Source: Chloroflexota bacterium (lineage in GTDB: Bacteria; Chloroflexota; Anaerolineae; Aggregatilineales; Phototrophicaceae). Taken from it: a stretch of 39,050 nucleotides of DNA. The number at the start of each line of letters is the position of its first letter. Within the stretch, counting starts at the first letter, position 1. A model generated the notes under the pieces. It was not told the DNA's origin, searched no databases, and saw nothing but the letters and a program-made list of their open reading frames with translations. The stretch covers positions 1 to 39,050 of the forward strand of contig JAPOOU010000024.1 in NCBI GenBank assembly GCA_026713245.1, in the 5' to 3' direction. The position numbers and the translations under genes were made by a program. Positions 32,733 to 39,050 of this stretch are shown piece by piece.

Positions 32733-33824
32733 ATGCGCCAATTTGATCACAAACGCTTGTTTCTGCCCGGTCCCGTCGAAGTGCGCGAGGAGATCCTGCA
32801 TGCGCAAACCGCGTGGATGATCGGGCATCGCAGTACCGAGTTCGCGGAGCTGTTCGCCCGCTTGCAAAGCAAGCTGCGTCAGGCCTTTTTCACGGAAAGC
32901 CGCGTCTATGTCGGCGGATCTTCTGGCAGCGGTTTTTGGGAAGGCGCTTGCCGCAATGGCATCCGCGACGATCGCAAAGCGCTGCACCTGACCGGCGGCG
33001 CCTTCAGCGAACGCTGGGCGCAGATTAGCAGATCCAACGGCAAGGCCGTCGATTGCATCGACGTCGCCTGGGGCCGCGCCCATGCGCCGGAGATGGTCGC
33101 GGAAGCGCTGGAAAAAGACAGCTACGACGCCGTCTGCGTCGTGCACAACGAAACCAGCACCGGCGTCACCAATCCCATACAGGCGATCGGGCAAGTCATC
33201 AGTCGCTATCCCGATACCTTGTTTTTTGTCGATACCGTCAGCGGATTCCTGGGGACGGAGCTGCGCGTGGACGATTGGGGCATCGACATCGCGCTGACCT
33301 CGAGCCAGAAAGCCTTCGCCCTGCCGCCCGGGATCGCCTTCGCAGCCGTCAGCGATCGGGCGCTGGAACGCGCCAAGAGCATACCCAACCGCGGCTACTA
33401 TTTCGACTTCCTGACGCTGGAAAAATCCCTGCTGAAGAACAATACGCCCTCGACGCCGCCGGTCGCGCTGATGTTCGCGGCCGACCTGCAAATGGACCAG
33501 ATCCTGGCCGAGGGCATCGAGTCGCGCTGGGGACGTCATCAAGACATGCGCGACGCCACGCATCGCTGGGCGCTCGACCGCGGTTTCGGCCTCTTCGCCC
33601 AAGAAGGCTATCGCAGCAATACCGTCACCACCGTCGAAAACCTGCTCGGCATTGATGTCGACGCCATGGATCGTTTCATGCAGAAGGAAATCGGCTTCGC
33701 CATGGACAAGGGTTATGGGAAGATCAAGGGCAAGACCTTCCGCCTGCCGCACATGGGCGATGTGACGATGGATATGCTGATAGAAGTCCTGGACGGCATC
33801 GACGCCTTTATGGCTCTTGACTAA
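32733..33824 (+). CDS. Class V aminotransferase (serine-pyruvate / alanine-glyoxylate / phosphoserine type)
   Basis: A 363-residue PLP enzyme. The N-terminus KRLFLPGPVEVREEIL has the LPGP motif of alanine-glyoxylate and phosphoserine aminotransferases. VHNETSTGVTNPI and FFVDTVSGFLGTELRVDDWGIDIALTSSQKAFALPPG hold the cofactor Asp and the Schiff-base Lys (SSQKAF). Fused in one operon with a SerA-like dehydrogenase (TAATG overlap), it probably makes serine from 3-phosphohydroxypyruvate, as 'SerC-like' members do in several phyla, or amino-transfers glyoxylate. Operon context favours serine. The start is ATG 32733, with AAAGGGG upstream. Confidence 0.86.
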   Translation: MRQFDHKRLFLPGPVEVREEILHAQTAWMIGHRSTEFAELFARLQSKLRQAFFTESRVYVGGSSGSGFWEGACRNGIRDDRKALHLTGGAFSERWAQISRSNGKAVDCIDVAWGRAHAPEMVAEALEKDSYDAVCVVHNETSTGVTNPIQAIGQVISRYPDTLFFVDTVSGFLGTELRVDDWGIDIALTSSQKAFALPPGIAFAAVSDRALERAKSIPNRGYYFDFLTLEKSLLKNNTPSTPPVALMFAADLQMDQILAEGIESRWGRHQDMRDATHRWALDRGFGLFAQEGYRSNTVTTVENLLGIDVDAMDRFMQKEIGFAMDKGYGKIKGKTFRLPHMGDVTMDMLIEVLDGIDAFMALD

Positions 33825-33841
33825 TGCGGAGCGCTGCGAAC

Positions 33842-34807
33842 ATGAGCTTCCATGTACTGGTTCCCGACAACGTCCATCAAAAAGCGATTGACATCCTGCG
33901 CAACTGCGACCGGATTCGCGTATCCGCGCCGGGCAAGCTGGAACGCCCGGCCCTGCTCGACGCCGTAGCCGACGCCCATGCCATCATCATCCGCAGCGGC
34001 GTGAGGGCCGATGCCGAGTTAATTGAAGTCGCGTCGCAACTCAAAGCTATCGCGCGCGCCGGCGTCGGCGTCGACAATGTCGATCTTGCAGCGGCCAGCG
34101 CGGCGGGCATTGTCGTCATGAACACGCCGGGCGGCAACACGATCTCAACCGCCGAGCACAGCTTTGGCTTGATGATCGCCTTGTCCCGGCACATCCCGCA
34201 AGGGCATCAATCGCTGTTGGAAGGGCGTTGGGATCGCAAAGCATTCACCGGCGTCGAACTCAAAGGCAAGACCCTGGGCATCATCGGCCTGGGACGGATC
34301 GGGGGGGCCATCGCTACCCGCGCGGGGGCTTTCGAAATGAATGTCATCGCGCATGACCCCTATCTGCCGCCGCAAGTCGCTGCCGAGATCAACGTGCCGC
34401 TGCTTGAATTATCCGAGGTTTACGCCAACTCCGATTACTTGACGCTGCACGCCCTCGTGACCGACGATACGCGCGGCATGATCAACGCCGAATCGATCGC
34501 TATGATGAAAGACGGCATTCGCATCGTCAACGCGGCCCGCGGCGCGCTGATCAACTCGGCTGATTTGGCGGCTGCGCTCTCGAGCGGGGTGGTCGCGGGC
34601 GCCGCGCTCGACGTCTTTGAAGACGAACCCCCGCCGGCTGATCATCCCCTGATCGGCCATCCCAGGGTGATCCACACCCCGCATCTGGCGGCCAGCACCT
34701 CCGACGCCCAGGTGACCGTCGCGGTAGAAGCGGCGCAACTGATCGTCGATTTTCTGCTCGATGGTGTGGCGGCGAATGTCTGCAATCCCGAGGTAATGGC
34801 AGGCTAA
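33842..34807 (+). CDS. serA: D-3-phosphoglycerate dehydrogenase, short form (SerA-like)
   Basis: A 321-residue D-2-hydroxyacid dehydrogenase. It has RAGVGVDNVDL, the NAD loop TLGIIGLGRIGGAIATRAGAF, DYLTLHALVTDDTRGMI with INAARGALINSADL (substrate Arg), the catalytic-loop Glu in DVFEDEPPPADHPL, and the catalytic His in HTPHLAAST. It lacks the C-terminal ASB and ACT domains of long SerA, so it is not serine-feedback-regulated in the usual way. I prefer ATG 33842, with GGAG about 10 nt before it, over the ATG at 33824 that overlaps the aminotransferase stop. A glyoxylate or hydroxypyruvate reductase role cannot be excluded. Confidence 0.86.
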   Translation: MSFHVLVPDNVHQKAIDILRNCDRIRVSAPGKLERPALLDAVADAHAIIIRSGVRADAELIEVASQLKAIARAGVGVDNVDLAAASAAGIVVMNTPGGNTISTAEHSFGLMIALSRHIPQGHQSLLEGRWDRKAFTGVELKGKTLGIIGLGRIGGAIATRAGAFEMNVIAHDPYLPPQVAAEINVPLLELSEVYANSDYLTLHALVTDDTRGMINAESIAMMKDGIRIVNAARGALINSADLAAALSSGVVAGAALDVFEDEPPPADHPLIGHPRVIHTPHLAASTSDAQVTVAVEAAQLIVDFLLDGVAANVCNPEVMAG

Positions 34808-35376
34808 GTCTGCTCGAATGTTATGCCGCGATACACGTGGTCTAGCGGCAAGTCACAGCTCAGCATCGCCAGCGGAATGACAGCTTCGGGATCAGTGAAT
34901 GTTTGTGGCAGCCAGCCGGCATCCCCGCGTGTATACAGTTCAGCATTCAGTCGGTGCTGGTCAACGAGGAGGCAGGCTTCAATAGACGGCAGGGAGAAGT
35001 AGTAGCCAAGCTTGTCCGAGCGATCGCGCGCGATGCTGGAGGGCGATGTCACTTCCAGGACGAAGCAGGGATTCATCAAGTTATACTCGCTGGCATCCCG
35101 AAAGACGGGATTGCCGCGGATTACGGACAGGTCAGGATAGACATAGCGGGAAGGGCTGATTTGCACGCGCATACCTTGGTTACGCAAGGCATATCGTGAC
35201 AGATCGACCGCATTGCCTAATGCCAGGATAATGTTCATTATGATTTGGCTGTGCTTATTGCTGGCTCCCGTCATCTCAATGAGTTCTCCGTCGATGTACT
35301 CGTACCTGTGCTCCTGCTGCAATGCCCAAGCAAAGTAGTCTTCAACCGGCATGAGTTCTTTTGTCTGGATCGCCAT
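34804..35376 (-). CDS. Uma2 family (DUF820) putative restriction-like endonuclease
   Basis: A 190-residue protein of the Uma2 family, common in Chloroflexota and cyanobacteria. EHRYEYIDGELIEMTGAS opens the domain; VYPDLSVIRG (Asp) and PCFVLEVTSPSSIARDR (Glu) supply the PD-(D/E)xK-like core. The Lys of the core is not obvious. It ends VYRGITF. ATG 35376 has GAGG 7 nt before it; the longer frame to 35436 is not needed. Its cellular role is unknown; such genes are dispersed and often multicopy. Its 3' end overlaps convergently with serA by 4 bp. Confidence 0.88.
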   Translation of the reverse strand: MAIQTKELMPVEDYFAWALQQEHRYEYIDGELIEMTGASNKHSQIIMNIILALGNAVDLSRYALRNQGMRVQISPSRYVYPDLSVIRGNPVFRDASEYNLMNPCFVLEVTSPSSIARDRSDKLGYYFSLPSIEACLLVDQHRLNAELYTRGDAGWLPQTFTDPEAVIPLAMLSCDLPLDHVYRGITFEQT

Positions 35377-35456
35377 CTTCAACCTCAGCGCATCTCTTCT
35401 CGCCAACATTATAGCGCGCTCCGTCCCTTGTGTCATCGACAGCCAGGTCAGCCGCG

Positions 35457-36662
35457 TTAGGGCCGCGCGGGACTGCCGTCGGGCAGGCGCGTCTGCGTCC
35501 AGTCCTCGACGATGTCCTGGCAGGGATACTTCGCGGCCAGTTCTTCGTCGATGTCAATGCCCAGCCCGGGCTTGTCATTCGCATACAGGTAGCCATCCTC
35601 GACAACCGGCAAACCGGGGAAGATCGCGTAGTCAAGCTCGGAAGGCCGATACCATTCCTGTATCCCGAAATTGGGATGCCAGAGGTCCAGTTGCAAGTTG
35701 GCCGCGTGACCGACCGGCGAGGTATCGCTCGGTCCATGCCAGGCGGTTCGGACCCCGTACATGTCCGCGAAGATCGCCACATTGCGGGCCGGCGTAATGC
35801 CGCCCATTTGACTGATATGCATGCGGATGAAATCGATCAGGCGCTCTTGAATCAGCGTCTGCCATTCATGCGGATTGTTGAACAACTCTCCCATAGCCAG
35901 CGGCGTGGCGCACTGCGCGCGTATCATGCGGAACCATGCGATGTCTTCCGGCGCCAGCGCGTCTTCCAGGAAGAAGAGCTTGAACCCCTCGACGTCTTTG
36001 GCGAACTGCGCGGCCTGTATCGGCGCCAGGCGCTCATGGATATCGTGCAGCAATTCAACCTGATCGCCGATCTCTCCCCGCACAAACGCGATCATTTCCA
36101 GCGTGCGGCGCGCGTAGTCGCGCGGGTCGAAATAAGCGCCCGGCGGCGCGCCCTTCGGCTTGATCATGGGGCTGCCCTTGCCACCATATCCGCCCAGCTG
36201 CAGGCGAATGTATCGAAAGCCCCGTGCCATGTAGGCGCGGACGTTTTCAGCGACTTCTTCTTTTGAGCCGCCGTCGGCATGCACGTAAACATGCGCCGCC
36301 TCGCGCGATTTGCCGCCCAGCAAATCGTATACCGGCATGCCGGCGCGCTTGCCCTTGATATCCCACAAGGCTTGATCGACGCCGGAAATCGCGTTGTTCA
36401 GCACCGGACCGTTGCGCCAATAGCCGTGCGCCATCGACATATTCCAGATCTCTTCAATGCGGTCGACATCGCGACCGAGCAAAAAAGGTCTCAAATGGCG
36501 TTCGATGGCTGCCGCCACCGCGAAAATCCGCTGCGTGAACGTGGCGCATCCGAGGCCGTATAAGCCAGGCTCGGAAGTCGTGACTTTGACAATCGCCAGC
36601 CGCGACTTGCCCGGCTGCGTCAAAATGACCTGGACATCCGTAATCGTTACTGGTTTTGCCAT
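35457..36662 (-). CDS. RspA/ManD-type sugar-acid dehydratase (enolase superfamily)
   Basis: A 401-residue mandelate-racemase-like enzyme of the RspA / D-mannonate dehydratase group. It opens VQVILTQPGKSRLAIVKVTTSEPGLYGLGCAT with GYWRNGPVLNNAISGVDQALWDIKGKRAGMPVYDLLGG. The metal ligands are predicted in LLHDIHERLAP (Asp), FFLEDALAPED (Glu) and LAMGELFNNP (Glu), and the acid/base His in TAWHGPSDTSPVGHAANL. The C-terminus NFGIQEWYRPSE and GLGIDIDEELAAKYP is standard for the group. The start is ATG 36662; frames further upstream overlap the methyltransferase remnant and lack homology. The substrate may be mannonate or another aldonate. Confidence 0.9.
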   Translation of the reverse strand: MAKPVTITDVQVILTQPGKSRLAIVKVTTSEPGLYGLGCATFTQRIFAVAAAIERHLRPFLLGRDVDRIEEIWNMSMAHGYWRNGPVLNNAISGVDQALWDIKGKRAGMPVYDLLGGKSREAAHVYVHADGGSKEEVAENVRAYMARGFRYIRLQLGGYGGKGSPMIKPKGAPPGAYFDPRDYARRTLEMIAFVRGEIGDQVELLHDIHERLAPIQAAQFAKDVEGFKLFFLEDALAPEDIAWFRMIRAQCATPLAMGELFNNPHEWQTLIQERLIDFIRMHISQMGGITPARNVAIFADMYGVRTAWHGPSDTSPVGHAANLQLDLWHPNFGIQEWYRPSELDYAIFPGLPVVEDGYLYANDKPGLGIDIDEELAAKYPCQDIVEDWTQTRLPDGSPARP

Positions 36663-36964
36663 GGTAGCCTTGAGTTCATCTGTTTTATATCCCGGGCGAA
36701 ATTGACAACAGTAGCCAGCGGGCGTGTACGCGGGTCGCGCCCCAAGTCGTCGAGCGTCTCGGCGTCCTGGTCGCTCCATTTCCAGATGTCGACGAAGGCT
36801 TCCACCGGCTTGTGAGTCTTGTCTTTGCCTTTGAAGGGCAGGTTGTATTTAGAGTTGGAGTTGAAGGGCGGATCAAGGTAGATGATGTCAATGGAGCCGT
36901 CGGGCAAAGCCTCAGCGTCGTTCAGCACATCCAGGCAATCAGCGGCGAACACAACGCGATTCAT
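36647..36964 (-). pseudogene. Truncated DNA N6-adenine/N4-cytosine methyltransferase fragment
   Basis: An open reading frame of 105 codons from ATG 36964. MNRVVFAADCLDVLNDAEALPDGSIDIIYLDPPFNSNSKYN has the motif IV catalytic core DPPF of amino-methyltransferases, with WKWSDQDAETLDDLG after it. Full-length relatives are several hundred residues; here the frame ends at 36647, with the last residues (about NFARDIKQMNSRLPWQNQ) reading across the start of the ManD-like gene. Motifs I and the C-terminal domain are absent. It is best explained as the 5' stub of a gene deleted when its 3' part was replaced by the ManD gene junction. Expression is unknown. Confidence 0.7.
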
Positions 36965-36991
36965 GGCGCGATTGCGATGCTCCCTGGCTAG

Positions 36992-37207
36992 CTAGCCCAT
37001 AGATATCCAGTTGCCAACAACGGATAGTATCAAGCCGACTACCGCGATCTGAGTCGCTATCATCCACATGACGATTAACCGTGTTTGGCGTTCGAGGTCG
37101 GCTTTGGTAGCCAAGTGCGGACGCTCCGTTTCCAATGTAGTTTCCACTTTGCTTAGCCGTTCCAATATTGATGTGTGCTGACCTGTTGTATGCTCTACGC
37201 TAGACAT
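36992..37207 (-). CDS. Small coiled-coil membrane protein
   Basis: A 71-residue protein: a helical, charged N-terminal part (TSILERLSKVETTLETERPHLATKADLERQTRLIV), then one membrane helix, about 48-66 (MWMIATQIAVVGLILSVVG). The shape resembles DUF1640/haemolysin-XhlA-like small proteins. AGGA lies about 7 nt upstream of ATG 37207. No function can be assigned; it may be paired with the methyltransferase remnant or with the FAH gene next to it. Confidence 0.6.
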   Translation of the reverse strand: MSSVEHTTGQHTSILERLSKVETTLETERPHLATKADLERQTRLIVMWMIATQIAVVGLILSVVGNWISMG

Positions 37208-37240
37208 CGGCGATCCTGTGCTTATCCATTTCTGACTCGA

Positions 37241-38053
37241 TTATAACACCCGGCAACTGTTCGTCAACTTGCCGATGCCCGCGATCTCGACACTGACGAC
37301 ATCGCCGTCGCCCAGGAACTGCGGCGGTTTGGCCGCCTTGCCTACGCCGGATGGCGTGCCGGTCAGGATCATGTCGCCCGGATTCAGCGTGAAGGCCCGG
37401 GACAAGAATTCAATCAATACATCCACCTTGAAAATCATGTCCGCCGTTGAGCCGTTTTGCTTCTCGACGCCCTTCACTTTCGTCACTATCGTCAGGTCTT
37501 GCGGATCGGCGATGGCGTCCGCCGTGACGATACCGGGACCGATCGGGCAAAACGTGTCCAAGCCCTTGGCCCGGGCCCACTGCTTGTCGCGGGTCTGCAA
37601 ATCCCGCGCCGAGACGTCATTGGCGACAGTGTAGCCAAACACGTAATCAAGCGCGTCTTCCCGCGAGACCCGGCGCGCGGTCTTGCCCATGATTACCGCC
37701 AACTCGCCTTCCCAATCCACTTGCGCGGTCAAGTCGCCTTCCCATTCGATCACATCGCCATCGCCGATGACCGCGCTCGGCATAATCGCGAAGACCAGCG
37801 GCTCGGACGGCGCCTCGTTATTCAATTCGCGCGCGTGCTCCAAATAGTTGCGCCCGATCGCCAGGATCTTGCCCGGCCGCAGCGGGGGTAAGACGCGCGC
37901 CTCGGCCAAGACATCGCGCCCGCCGGCTGGCGCCGCGCCGACGCCGCCTTCGATCAAGGACAGCATGTCCGGCGCATCGACGCGACGAATACCTTCGCCA
38001 TCGTAGATGCCGACATACCTGTGACCATTCGCGCTGTAGCTAAGCAGTTTCAT
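37241..38053 (-). CDS. Fumarylacetoacetate hydrolase (FAH) family protein
   Basis: A 270-residue FAH-fold enzyme. KILAIGRNYLEHARELNNEAPSEPLVF is the family opening. The metal site is expected in DWEGELAVIMGKTARRV (ExE-like) and YTVANDVSARDLQTRDKQWARAKGLDTFCPIGP (Asp). It ends LTGTPSGVGKAAKPPQFLGDGDVVSVEIAGIG, as in FAH-type hydratases/decarboxylases of 2-keto acids. ATG 38053 lies a few bases after GGGAGGG; GTG 38068 is an alternative. It follows the ManD-like gene's strand. With ManD it may break down a sugar acid or aromatic-derived keto acid. Confidence 0.88.
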   Translation of the reverse strand: MKLLSYSANGHRYVGIYDGEGIRRVDAPDMLSLIEGGVGAAPAGGRDVLAEARVLPPLRPGKILAIGRNYLEHARELNNEAPSEPLVFAIMPSAVIGDGDVIEWEGDLTAQVDWEGELAVIMGKTARRVSREDALDYVFGYTVANDVSARDLQTRDKQWARAKGLDTFCPIGPGIVTADAIADPQDLTIVTKVKGVEKQNGSTADMIFKVDVLIEFLSRAFTLNPGDMILTGTPSGVGKAAKPPQFLGDGDVVSVEIAGIGKLTNSCRVL

Positions 38054-38158
38054 CCGCCCTCCCGTCACCCTGCGCTTTTATTCCGCCAAGTCTAGCAAAG
38101 CTGGTTAGATTCGACTAGCTACGCGTCGATTTCGCAACCGTTAGAATCCCCCGTCGCG

Positions 38159-38164
38159 TATAAT
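38159..38164 (+). promoter_or_regulatory. Possible -10 box of the lipoprotein gene
   Basis: TATAAT at 38159-38164 lies about 50 bp before the start at 38217. A matching -35 is not clear at the expected spacing, so this is a weak assignment. Confidence 0.35.
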
Positions 38165-38216
38165 CTGATAGAATAACGGCGTACGATACTCGTGCGCGAT
38201 ATTTGGGGGCAATATC

Positions 38217-38798
38217 TTGACGACGATCAGACTCGCCTGCGCGCTGATGCTGATCTTGACGATCGTCGCGGCTTGCAGCGATACCGGCAATACGTCCAGC
38301 GACGCATTATCCGCGCAGCGCCTATTGCCCAACCTGGCCGATTACGCCGCGACCGATGTCGATACCACCATCGACGGCGCTTTCGCCGCCGTGGGCGGCG
38401 CTGCCCTGGTGGGCGGACAAATCGGCATTACAGCGTTTGTCGCCAAAGCGGAACAGATCTTGCAGTGCTTCCAGGACCGGGGCGCCATCGCCGCCAAGTT
38501 CTATTCGCAGTCCGATCCGGATAATACGATTCCACAAGTAGGCGCCGTTCTGGTTATCAACCAGTCGCGCATCAATCAAGAAATGATCAATTGCGCGCTG
38601 GGCGGGCAGGAAGATTCCGCATCGGCGCAAAGCCTGAATATCGAGCCTTGCGCAAGCGCCGGCACCATAACCTACGAAGGCGATACCATCAGCTTCGTTT
38701 ACGCCGGTTCGCATCCCGATGTATGCGCCCTGTACCAGTTGCATTTTGAAAACCTGGCGCAGCAGAACAGCGCCGAAAGCGATGCGTCGGAAGGCTAA
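38217..38798 (+). CDS. Small lipoprotein of unknown function
   Basis: A 193-residue protein with a typical lipoprotein signal: MTTIRLACALMLILTIVAAC, where the Cys at about 20 in VAAC is the lipidation site. The start is TTG 38217, behind GGGGG about 7 nt upstream. The mature part contains VGGAALVGGQIGIT, AKAEQILQCFQDRG, and later Cys residues (INCALGG, IEPCASAG, PDVCALY) that might form disulfides. I recognise no domain. It ends ENLAQQNSAESDASEG. Confidence 0.75.
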   Translation: MTTIRLACALMLILTIVAACSDTGNTSSDALSAQRLLPNLADYAATDVDTTIDGAFAAVGGAALVGGQIGITAFVAKAEQILQCFQDRGAIAAKFYSQSDPDNTIPQVGAVLVINQSRINQEMINCALGGQEDSASAQSLNIEPCASAGTITYEGDTISFVYAGSHPDVCALYQLHFENLAQQNSAESDASEG

Positions 38799-38837
38799 GT
38801 AGAACCAGGACAGTAATGAACATTTTGAGGAACAGGT

Positions 38838-39050
38838 TTCGGGCGACATGGTAAAGTCTGTTGAAGAACCTCTTAAACCCCCACCCCAAACCCCTCCCTC
38901 ATAAAGAGGGAGGGGCTTTAACGGCTCAACAGCGGTCATAACGCGCCCCTTCCCTCCTTGTGGGAATCATCCCCCGTGAGGCGGGGGACCGAGGGGGCTC
39001 AGGGGCCGGGGGATGGGGGGTGTATTTCAACAGACTCAATCTGGTCGCCC
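38838..39050. repeat. Nested repeat: element B inside element A arms
   Basis: Left: TTCGGGCGACATGGTA (38838-38853) is identical to 87-102. Right: AATCTGGTCGCCC (39038-39050) is identical to 53-65. Between them an element with 11-bp inverted ends, AGTCTGTTGAA (38855-38865) and its reverse complement 39026-39036, contains a perfect 10-bp stem CCCCTCCCTC / GAGGGAGGGG (38891-38900, 38906-38915), a second hairpin CCCCCG / CGGGGG (38971-38976, 38982-38987), then a run of G-tracts to 39020. There is no gene in this stretch. The element may continue beyond the window. Confidence 0.7.

Noticed and set aside
32568..33752. 394-codon minus-strand frame opposite the aminotransferase
   Set aside because: The plus-strand product has the LPGP and SSQKAF motifs; the minus frame has none.

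Overview
The window looks like about 39 kb of a bacterial chromosome, GC-rich, most plausibly Chloroflexota (Anaerolineae-like). That assignment is an inference. It rests on the mix of families (two-domain ABC-F ATPase, membrane GT39-like glycosyltransferase, YitT protein, Uma2 nuclease, UspA-DUF389 fusion), frequent TTG/GTG starts behind purine-rich Shine-Dalgarno sites, and many GC-rich palindromic intergenic repeats. It is not a phage or plasmid: most genes are housekeeping or metabolic, with small accessory insertions between them. I saw no rRNA, tRNA or CRISPR array.

Layout. 0-9.2 kb: palindromic repeats, an ABC-F ATPase (-), a secreted phospholipase D-like protein (+), a small DUF6958-like protein (-), pfkB (-), a histidine phosphatase and an SDR (+), and a membrane glycosyltransferase (-). 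9.2-13.9 kb: a 151-bp MITE-like element, a heme c / copper monooxygenase-like fusion (+), an ECF-type sigma factor (-), and ftsH (+) with a hairpin terminator. 13.9-15.5 kb: a compact, more A/T-rich cassette of three modular genes: TIR, DUF1883-TIR, and DUF1883 alone. 15.6-19.4 kb: an orphan oppDF ATPase pair (-), a repeat-rich gap, and a GDP-fucose synthase-like gene (-). 19.6-21.5 kb: ndk, then an Xre/ImmA-like protein whose HExxH motif has become HSLIH, followed by the broken start of a probable DUF4411 toxin gene that runs into a second copy of the MITE-like element.

21.6-30.5 kb: a membrane thioredoxin, a pteridine-reductase-like SDR with a changed catalytic Tyr, a YitT protein (-), metA with an overlapping alpha/beta hydrolase, a VOC protein, a UspA-DUF389 membrane protein, and an ankyrin protein preceded by an orphan MNT nucleotidyltransferase (-). 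30.6-38.8 kb: a metabolic block with a PLP-dependent dehydratase and an IolE-like isomerase (-), a class V aminotransferase plus SerA pair (+, probable serine/glyoxylate metabolism), a Uma2 nuclease, a RspA/ManD-type sugar-acid dehydratase, a methyltransferase fragment, a small coiled-coil membrane protein, an FAH-family hydrolase (-), and a lipoprotein (+). The end is a nested repeat containing G-quadruplex-prone hairpins.

The most promising candidate for an undescribed system is the TIR / DUF1883-TIR / DUF1883 cassette (13912-15517). It carries the same two modules split and fused in consecutive genes and resembles an NAD-directed immune or toxin module. The decayed ImmA-DUF4411 locus and the layered MITE-like repeats are the next most interesting features.
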